From assembly GCA_019454665.1 (NCBI GenBank), contig JACFNW010000085.1:1-7960 (forward strand): a DNA stretch of 7,960 nt, given 5' to 3'. Below the pieces are notes generated by a model that searched no databases, had not been told where the DNA came from, and saw only the letters and a program-made list of their open reading frames with translations. The position numbers were made by a program, and so were the translations under genes. Numbering within the stretch: position 1 is the stretch's first letter; each line of letters opens with the position of its first letter. The DNA comes from Fimbriimonadaceae bacterium (lineage in GTDB: Bacteria; Armatimonadota; Fimbriimonadia; Fimbriimonadales; Fimbriimonadaceae). Shown here one piece after another: positions 1 to 4,836 of the stretch.

Positions 1-1
1 C

Positions 2-247
2 GGGCCCGGACCTGGCGGGCCGCGCGGCTCCGTCTGCGCCGACTACGCGCGGAAGTTGCGCCACGACGACCCTGCGACGGTCCGGCGGCAGCAAGAAGCC
101 GACGCGGGCGAAGTGCTTCGGCGGGTGTTCGCGTTCCGCAGGGTGGAGGTCCGGGCGTTGTTCTGCGACGTGCGCGAGGACTTGGCGCTGGACATCGTGG
201 AGTACGACCTCGGGAAGGGCCGCGCTGTCCGGCACACCCAGGCCTGA
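2..247 (+). CDS. Unidentified protein, C-terminal fragment (5' end outside window)
   Basis: An open frame enters from the left edge and ends at TGA 245-247, giving about 81 visible residues. I do not recognise the family. The visible part is rich in Arg, Asp, Glu and Val, with an apparently helical stretch (around YARKLRHDDPATVRRQQEAD) followed by alternating hydrophobic and charged segments (FAFRRVEVRALF, LALDIVEYDL). It looks soluble, with no membrane segment. The plus frame is preferred over the overlapping minus-strand frame (237-43) because its third codon positions are almost all G or C and its amino-acid mix is balanced, whereas the reverse frame is Ser/Arg/Thr-rich. A TTG at 56 could be read as a start, but the frame is open upstream and no Shine-Dalgarno sequence stands out there, so I treat the gene as truncated by the window. 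GC in the first 180 bases is about 74%, clearly above the neighbouring vapBC genes. It converges on vapC with 5 bases between stop codons. Confidence 0.6.
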   Translation, partial: GPGPGGPRGSVCADYARKLRHDDPATVRRQQEADAGEVLRRVFAFRRVEVRALFCDVREDLALDIVEYDLGKGRAVRHTQA

Positions 248-259
248 CCGCTCTAGCGG
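248..259. terminator. Short hairpin between convergent genes, possible weak bidirectional terminator
   Basis: The bases CCGC-TCTA-GCGG form a perfect 4-bp GC stem with a 4-base loop. It fills the 5-base gap between the plus-strand stop (245-247) and the vapC stop (255-253) and covers the vapC stop codon itself. Its position between two convergent genes suits a shared terminator. However, the stem is short and no T-run follows on either strand, so it does not meet the normal intrinsic-terminator pattern and may be chance in GC-rich DNA. Confidence 0.25.
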
Positions 260-684
260 GCGCTGGGAAGCGTGGCGATGCCGGTCTGGGCGAAATCGTC
301 CCCTGTGCAGAGGATCGGCAGCCGACGCAACTTGGCGACGGCGTACACCATGCAGTCGCCAAAGTTGAGCTGGGCTGGGTGTCTTCCCTTGCCGAACTCG
401 AGGAACGCCTCCACCGCGAGTCGGGCGCACGCGTGGTCAAGAGGAACCACAGTTGCACCGATTCTGGAAAACACCCGTTCTACCTGGGCCGTAGCGTCGC
501 GGTCGGCGACTCGTGAGATCACCATGCACGCCTCAAGGAAGGCAGGTGCAGGGATCAAAGCGGACCGCGCGGACCCGAGAATCGAATGAACCTCTTGCCA
601 ACCCGGCTCTTCAAACGCAACCGTGACAATGGCCGACGTGTCAACGACAAACCAACGGTCCCAATCAGACGCCATCGGGCCCAT
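253..684 (-). CDS. vapC: VapC-type PIN-domain ribonuclease toxin
   Basis: This is the toxin of a type II toxin-antitoxin pair. VapC proteins are Mg2+/Mn2+-dependent ribonucleases that cleave tRNA or rRNA and stop translation when not bound by VapB. The 143-residue product spans one PIN domain, the usual VapC length. The acidic active-site set is visible: D15 in VVDTSAI, E51 in PAFLEAC, D110 in LNFGDCMVYA, and D129/D130 in CTGDDFAQT. The 'LNFGDC...GDDF' ending is typical of one VapC group. The frame is open to a GTG at 720, but I chose ATG 684 because GAGGAG (700-695) lies 10 bases upstream. That start overlaps the vapB 3' end by 20 bases. ATG 675 is a second option and gives a protein 3 residues shorter. 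The overlap implies translational coupling and co-transcription with vapB. All catalytic acids are present, so the toxin is probably functional. The RNA target cannot be read from the sequence. Confidence 0.9.
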   Translation of the reverse strand: MGPMASDWDRWFVVDTSAIVTVAFEEPGWQEVHSILGSARSALIPAPAFLEACMVISRVADRDATAQVERVFSRIGATVVPLDHACARLAVEAFLEFGKGRHPAQLNFGDCMVYAVAKLRRLPILCTGDDFAQTGIATLPSAR

Positions 685-934
685 AACCGAGAATCTCCTC
701 GCGTTCTTCCTTGCTGACACCCCGACCGATCAACTCTGGAGGAAGCAACGCCCTGAGTTCGGAGAGGGCTTGGTCCAGAAGCACGCCTCGGGTGCTTTGG
801 TCATGGGTCGCATCAAGGCTGTCCAGGCGTTGCAGCATCGCCTGCCGCACAGCCTCGGTCTTCGTTTCGCCCGTGCGCGCGGCGACTTCGGCGATCAGCC
901 GTTCGACCTCGGGATTCTTGATGTTCAGACCCAT
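665..934 (-). CDS. vapB: VapB-type antitoxin (PSK / Rv0623-like family)
   Basis: This is the antitoxin gene, upstream of and overlapping vapC. The 89-residue product begins MGLNIKNPEVERLIAEVAAR and continues TGETKTEAVRQAMLQRL. That N-terminal pattern is characteristic of the PSK transcription-factor-like antitoxins (Pfam PSK_trans_fac, Rv0623-like), which form a ribbon-helix-helix-type DNA-binding N-terminus. The C-terminal half (about residues 45-89, including LSELRALLPPELIGRG and SKEEREEILGYG) should be the flexible arm that wraps the VapC active site. In this family VapB both neutralises VapC and, alone or in complex, represses its own promoter. The ATG at 934 is preceded by no good Shine-Dalgarno sequence. 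Instead a -10-like hexamer sits 9 bases upstream, suggesting a leaderless message, with repeats across that segment that could be the operator. Family assignment is confident; autoregulation is inferred from the family and the repeats. Confidence 0.88.
   Translation of the reverse strand: MGLNIKNPEVERLIAEVAARTGETKTEAVRQAMLQRLDSLDATHDQSTRGVLLDQALSELRALLPPELIGRGVSKEEREEILGYGPDGV
695..700 (-). promoter_or_regulatory. Ribosome binding site of vapC inside vapB
   Basis: GAGGAG on the minus strand lies 10 bases upstream of ATG 684, inside the vapB coding region. It decides the vapC start: the longer GTG 720 start would place this site within the coding sequence, and the ATG at 675 would put it 19 bases away. 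It is the only clear Shine-Dalgarno sequence at any start in the window, in keeping with vapC being an internal gene of an operon. Confidence 0.6.
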
Positions 935-952
935 GGTTCTACCATTCTACCA
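934..952 (-). promoter_or_regulatory. vapBC promoter -10 element with overlapping operator repeats
   Basis: On the minus strand TAGAAT (949-944) lies 9 bases before the vapB ATG and is preceded by TGG, giving an extended -10 form (TGnTAGAAT). No convincing -35 is visible. The same bases carry two perfect tandem 8-bp repeats, TTCTACCA at 937-944 and 945-952 on the plus strand, and a short inverted repeat TGGT-TCT-ACCA at 934-944. Repeats covering the -10 and the start codon are where a VapB or VapBC complex would bind to block transcription. The repeats and hexamer are seen directly; operator function is inferred from the family. Confidence 0.5.
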
Positions 953-1004
953 TGTCTGAACCACCCCGGCCTGCGGCCACCCCACCGAGGGACGCGAATC
1001 GCAT

Positions 1005-3233
1005 TTACTTGCGGACCCGGACCAGGCCGACGTCCACGGCTTGGCCGCCGCGGGTCTGCTTGCAATGCACCGCCACCACGTTGCGACCGGGGCGCAGGGC
1101 CGCCAGCGCATCGGCGTTCAGCCGAATCATCCGGTAGTCCGTGACGTAGCCCGGCAGCGTGGCCGCCAGCACCCCGTTCACGTACACCTCGGCGTCCTCG
1201 TCGTGGTACACAAACAGTCGCAGTTCGTCGCGGTTGCCCAAGTTCGCCACTTCGAAGGATCGGCGGGCCCAAATCTCGGGCGTGTTCCAAATCGTCCGCA
1301 CGTTCACACCAGGCGTTTCGCGCGTGCCGAGCACGCCCGGACCCTTCGACCAGCCCGAGACGTCGAACGCGGGTTGCATCCAGTCGTCGCCGGGCTTCGT
1401 GGTCGTGTAAGACCACTCCAAGCCTTGCGTGTCGCTCACGGGAACCAGGGTGTCCAGGTGCAGCGAACCAGCGATGACCGCCCGATTCATGGCCGCCAGA
1501 CGATCCAGCGGGATCTTCTCGACCGCACGGTCGTAGGTGAGCAAGCCGTTGATCTCGATCTCGACGTCGGTGGTCTGGGTGTAGACGCCCGCCGCGAGCC
1601 CCCGGCCCTTCAGGATGAGGAGTCGCTCGCAAAGGTCGGCGTAGGCTTCCTCAAGCGATTTGGCGTCGGCGTAAGAGCGGTAGCCCCAGTTGCCGTCCTC
1701 TTGCCACAAGTGGCCCTTGACCGCGTAGCCCAGCCCTCCGTACTCGCCGAGGATCGAGGCTCGGTCGCTCACCGGAGGCATGGCCGGCCCGGGATACACG
1801 TGGATGTCGTGGAAGTCGCCCACCTCCTCGTCGGTCCAGCCGCTCACGCTGTTGATCAGACGCGACGGATCATAGGCCTTCATCCAAGCGGCGACCGAGG
1901 GCGTGTCGTGTTGGCCCCAGCCCTCGTTGAACGGCACCCAGCAAACGATGGAGGGATGGTTCCAGAACGCGTCCACCATCGCCCTCAGCTCCTTGAAGTA
2001 GTTCTGCTGGGCCCAGGTCGTGTAGTGGTGCGTCCAGCTGTCCCCGCCGCCGCTGGGAACAAGATCGAAGAAGCTGGGCATGTCCTGCCACACCAAGACC
2101 CCCAACCGGTCGGCGTGGTAGTACCAACGCGCGGGTTCGACCTTGACGTGCTTGCGGATCATGTTGAAGCCCATCTTCTTGGTGACCTCGATGTCGAATG
2201 CCAGCGCCTCGTCGGTGGGAGCGGTGTAAAGCCCGTCCGGCCACCAGCCCTGATCGAGCGGCCCGAGCTGAAAGAGCGGCTTGCCGTTCAGGGTCAGCGC
2301 AGTGACGTGACCCTCGGCGTTGCGCTGCATGCCGACGCTGCGCATCCCGGCGTAGCTGGTGATCCGATCGCTCCCGACGATGATCTCGACACCGTACAAG
2401 AAGGGCGAGTCGGGCGACCAGAGCTTGGCATTCGGCACATCGAGCGAGGCGACGGCCCGAGGATCGAGCCCCGACTTCTCCGCCACCACGCGCTCGCCAT
2501 CCTTGATCCGGATCGTCATGTCCTTGGCTGCCGTGTTCTTGTCCGTGTACGCGCGCACCGAAAGGCTGGCCTTGTCGCCGGAAACGCTGGGAATCAAGCG
2601 CAAGCCGGTGACGTGCCGGTCCGGCACCTGCTCCAGCCACACCGACTGCCAGATGCCGGAAACCGCCGTGTAGAAGATGCCGTGGGGGTTCAGAATCTGC
2701 TTGCCGCGCGGGATGGGGCCGTCCACGGGGTCCTTGACGCGGACCTCCAGTTCGACGCCACGCTTGGCTTCGACGCCATCGAGCATGAACGTGAACGGGT
2801 CGTAGCCGCCCGTGTGCCTGCCGATCTCTCTGCCGTTGACCAACACGGTGGTCTCCCAATCCACCGCTCCAAAGTGCAGGGCCCAGCGATGTCCGGCTGG
2901 CAACCCGGAGAGATCGAGGGTCTTCTTGTAGACCAGCGTCTGGCTGGGTAGCAGGGGCTTCGTGACGCCAGAGAGAGCGGATTGGATCGGAAAGGGAACG
3001 ACGATCTTGCCGGACCAAGCAGAAGTGCCGTCCGCCTCGACGATCGAGGCATCCCAGCGACCGTTCAAACTCACCCAAGGCGTCGAGCGCACCAGGTTCG
3101 GGCGCGGGTGCTCGGGCAGCGGGATGTCGGGGTCGAGGTCCTTCGCCCAGCGGGTGAGCATCGGGTTGGAGGCGCGCGCGAGGGCTTGGTCGGGAGAACT
3201 CATCAAGATCGCTCCGGCAATCAGGGCCAGCAT
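1005..3233 (-). CDS. Exported glycoside hydrolase family 2 enzyme (beta-galactosidase/beta-glucuronidase-like)
   Basis: This 742-residue protein is a retaining exo-glycosidase of family GH2, probably cutting terminal beta-linked sugars (galactose, glucuronic acid or mannose) from polysaccharide. Domains in order: a likely signal peptide (residues 1-19, ending QALA before R20), a sugar-binding jelly roll (about 45-205, with GGYDPFTFML and SGIWQSVWLE), an immunoglobulin-like domain (about 207-305), a TIM barrel (about 310-590), and a C-terminal beta-sandwich that looks carbohydrate-binding (about 605-742). The acid/base is E437 in WVPFNEGWGQ and the nucleophile is E497 in ILGEYGGLG, with IRKHVKVEP and VWQDMPS as further GH2 landmarks. 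Exact substrate specificity cannot be read. The ATG at 3233 is the first possible in-frame start, because an in-frame TGA lies at 3245-3243. Oddly, the signal peptide has no Lys or Arg at its N-terminus. The start lies 26 bases after the cyclase stop, so co-transcription is possible, but a -10-like TATGAT sits 8 bases upstream. No terminator is evident in the 70 bases before vapB. Confidence 0.9.
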   Translation of the reverse strand: MLALIAGAILMSSPDQALARASNPMLTRWAKDLDPDIPLPEHPRPNLVRSTPWVSLNGRWDASIVEADGTSAWSGKIVVPFPIQSALSGVTKPLLPSQTLVYKKTLDLSGLPAGHRWALHFGAVDWETTVLVNGREIGRHTGGYDPFTFMLDGVEAKRGVELEVRVKDPVDGPIPRGKQILNPHGIFYTAVSGIWQSVWLEQVPDRHVTGLRLIPSVSGDKASLSVRAYTDKNTAAKDMTIRIKDGERVVAEKSGLDPRAVASLDVPNAKLWSPDSPFLYGVEIIVGSDRITSYAGMRSVGMQRNAEGHVTALTLNGKPLFQLGPLDQGWWPDGLYTAPTDEALAFDIEVTKKMGFNMIRKHVKVEPARWYYHADRLGVLVWQDMPSFFDLVPSGGGDSWTHHYTTWAQQNYFKELRAMVDAFWNHPSIVCWVPFNEGWGQHDTPSVAAWMKAYDPSRLINSVSGWTDEEVGDFHDIHVYPGPAMPPVSDRASILGEYGGLGYAVKGHLWQEDGNWGYRSYADAKSLEEAYADLCERLLILKGRGLAAGVYTQTTDVEIEINGLLTYDRAVEKIPLDRLAAMNRAVIAGSLHLDTLVPVSDTQGLEWSYTTTKPGDDWMQPAFDVSGWSKGPGVLGTRETPGVNVRTIWNTPEIWARRSFEVANLGNRDELRLFVYHDEDAEVYVNGVLAATLPGYVTDYRMIRLNADALAALRPGRNVVAVHCKQTRGGQAVDVGLVRVRK

Positions 3234-3241
3234 CGCCGCCC

Positions 3242-3247
3242 ATCATA
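3242..3247 (-). promoter_or_regulatory. Candidate -10 element for the GH2 gene
   Basis: TATGAT on the minus strand matches the TATAAT consensus at 5 of 6 positions and ends 8 bases before ATG 3233. A start of transcription about 7 bases downstream would give a leaderless or nearly leaderless mRNA. No Shine-Dalgarno sequence is seen in the GGGCGGCG between them. The best -35 candidate, TTCCGA at 3269-3264, overlaps the end of the cyclase gene and is weak (3 of 6). Confidence 0.4.
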
Positions 3248-3259
3248 CACCAGCCGAAG

Positions 3260-4708
3260 CTACTCGGAAGGTTCGGGCAGGGGCGGCTTCTCGGGCGGCG
3301 AGACGTGTGCCCGCCCGCCGATGCCGTATTCGCGCCGGAACACTTGGAGCCAGCGCTCGGTCTTCATCGCATCGCCGCGGCGCGAGGAAGAACGAGCCAG
3401 CGCCTTGGCCACGTCGTGGAAATCCTCCGGTGGCAGTCGCTCAAGCTTGACCTGCGACTCGACGCCGTCTTTGACCATCACCAGCGCCTCGCCATTCCAG
3501 TGCACTTTCGTCGCTTTGGTTGGCGGGCCGACGACCAAAGGTTCCTGCGGCCCGTGAGCAGGCAACTCGTTCACGACGAAGCGGCGGAGCTCGTTGAGCT
3601 GAAGCGACGTGGCCAAATGCCGACCGGCCTCCGGCTTCGAGCGCCATTCCGGGTCGCTGGAGACCCACTTGGCGAAGTTCTCGAAATCATACGCCTTGAA
3701 GAACTCCGATTGAGCCTCCTCAAGGTCCTTCAGGTCTCCCACTTTGACGGTCAGTTGCGGCTCTTGGAAGCTCCCTTCACCCACCTCGGTCACCGTGATG
3801 GGCGGCGCGCTGGGAGAGGGTAACGGGTCGGACTTGGCATCGGGTTTGGCCCCGTCCGACTGGGAAGGATCCGTAGCAGGTCGGCTGGCGACTTCCCCTT
3901 TGGCCGCGGCCTGAATCCCGAGGCGCGATGCCTCGGCCACCACTTCGGGAAGGTACAAGAGCTCGGTGAACCGGGAGGCCGGCAGAACCCAACCGATCCG
4001 CGACTCCTCACCAGACGCGGCGACCGGTTCCGGTCGGCTGAAGACATACCGGAACAAGACCGCCTGAGAGAGTACGACGATCACAAGCAGCCCGACGACC
4101 AGCGACATCGTCTTCTGCATATTTCGTTCCGCGCTTCGTTGCCGGCGCACCCGTTCCCGCCTACCGCCGACCGGCTCCTTGGCGACGGCATAGGCGACGA
4201 TCGGCTCGCCGATGTTCTTGAGGTGCTGCGGCCCCAACGGACGGAGGTGGAGCGGCGTGATGCGCCCCTTGACCACGTCGTGCACGGTCTGCGACAGGCA
4301 GATGCCTCCCGGCTCGGCCACCTGCTGGAGCCTCGCCGCGATGTTCACGCCATCGCCCAGCAGGTCGTCTTCGGTGACCAAAACGTCGCCCAAGTGGATG
4401 CCGATGCGGTGTTGGAAGCCCGACGACCTGGCCAAAAGCGAATCCTGAACGGCGATCGCCCACTCGACGGCGTCCACGGCGCTGTCGAACCGCAACATCA
4501 GGCCGTCGCCCGTGGACTTCAGCACCCGACCGCCAAACTCCTCGGCGAGATCGCGGACCACGGAGTGGTCGGCCTCGAGTGCAGACAGGGCACCCGATTC
4601 GTCGCGGTTGGCCCACTCGCTGTAACCCACGGCATCGGTGAAGGCCACAGCCGCCAGCGAGCGTTTGCCGCGAGTCAATCGGAGCGGGTCTTCGTTGGAG
4701 AGGTTCAT
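3260..4708 (-). CDS. Membrane-anchored class III adenylate/guanylate cyclase with unassigned C-terminal domain
   Basis: This 482-residue protein should make cAMP or cGMP from the nucleoside triphosphate. The class III catalytic domain is at the N-terminus (about 16-178): metal-binding D25 in AVAFTDAVGYS and D68 in LKSTGDGLML, base-selecting K64 and D119, and transition-state N122 and R126 in GDGVNIAARL. The Lys/Asp pair favours adenylate cyclase. A very basic stretch (182-199) then precedes one membrane helix (about 201-223, MSLVVGLLVIVVLSQAVLF), so the catalytic domain should be cytoplasmic and residues 224-482 outside. This outer part has a Pro/Ser/Asp-rich linker (about 270-305), then a soluble domain. 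Its stretch VHWNGEALVMVKDGVESQVK...LPPEDFHDV resembles the second half of SHD1-like repeats seen in Planctomycetes; that resemblance is tentative. No other sensor domain is recognised. ATG 4708 is used: the next in-frame Met lies inside the catalytic fold. The gene is divergent from the protease gene and 26 bases upstream of the GH2 gene. The C-terminus is Pro/Glu-rich. Confidence 0.88.
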   Translation of the reverse strand: MNLSNEDPLRLTRGKRSLAAVAFTDAVGYSEWANRDESGALSALEADHSVVRDLAEEFGGRVLKSTGDGLMLRFDSAVDAVEWAIAVQDSLLARSSGFQHRIGIHLGDVLVTEDDLLGDGVNIAARLQQVAEPGGICLSQTVHDVVKGRITPLHLRPLGPQHLKNIGEPIVAYAVAKEPVGGRRERVRRQRSAERNMQKTMSLVVGLLVIVVLSQAVLFRYVFSRPEPVAASGEESRIGWVLPASRFTELLYLPEVVAEASRLGIQAAAKGEVASRPATDPSQSDGAKPDAKSDPLPSPSAPPITVTEVGEGSFQEPQLTVKVGDLKDLEEAQSEFFKAYDFENFAKWVSSDPEWRSKPEAGRHLATSLQLNELRRFVVNELPAHGPQEPLVVGPPTKATKVHWNGEALVMVKDGVESQVKLERLPPEDFHDVAKALARSSSRRGDAMKTERWLQVFRREYGIGGRAHVSPPEKPPLPEPSE

Positions 4709-4836
4709 GGTCGGAATCTGCTTGCGACGGGCGTGCCGTAGTGCAAAGACGCACAGGCTTTGGGTTCGTTCAACCGATCTATACGAGCCTTTGTCGGGAA
4801 CACGGGACCAAGGTCACGCCGTATACTACGCGCGAG
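4709..4836. other. Divergent intergenic region between cyclase and tricorn-like protease genes
   Basis: This 128-base gap must hold the start signals of both divergent genes. Toward the protease, TATACT (4822-4827) is a good -10. Toward the cyclase the only -10-like candidate is TATAGA (4783-4778, minus strand), about 70 bases before ATG 4708 and without a matching -35, so that promoter is uncertain. A short inverted repeat GGTT-CGTTC-AACC at 4763-4775 lies between the two and could bind a regulator, though it may be chance. The GC content is lower here than in the flanking genes. Confidence 0.4.
4822..4827 (+). promoter_or_regulatory. Candidate -10 element for the tricorn-like protease gene
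   Basis: TATACT matches the TATAAT consensus at 5 of 6 positions and ends 9 bases before ATG 4837. The intervening ACGCGCGAG contains no proper Shine-Dalgarno sequence, so transcription would start at or next to the ATG and give a leaderless mRNA. No clear -35 at 16-18 bases is visible; a TTGTCG at 4791-4796 is too far away (25-base spacer). Confidence 0.45.

Noticed and set aside
43..237. Minus-strand frame opposite the first partial gene.
   Set aside because: Ser/Arg/Thr-rich with no motif; third-position GC bias strongly favours the plus frame.
961..1004. GC-rich hairpin GGCC-TGC-GGCC (969-979 region) as a terminator after the GH2 gene.
   Set aside because: The stem is only 4 bp and self-complementary, does not extend, and no T-run follows.
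925..1632. A 235-codon minus-strand frame inside the 3' part of the GH2 gene.
   Set aside because: It is in another frame of the same strand as the GH2 C-terminal domain, with an Arg/Gly-rich composition typical of out-of-frame translation.
1041..2951. A 636-codon open frame on the plus strand opposite the GH2 gene.
   Set aside because: It is antisense to a gene with clear GH2 motifs on the other strand. Its product is His/Val/Arg/Pro-rich without recognisable domains, as expected for a shadow frame in GC-rich DNA.
4763..4775. GGTT-CGTTC-AACC as a LexA-like or other operator.
   Set aside because: The half-sites are only 4 bp and do not match a known operator consensus; chance occurrence is likely. 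It is mentioned only within the intergenic entry.
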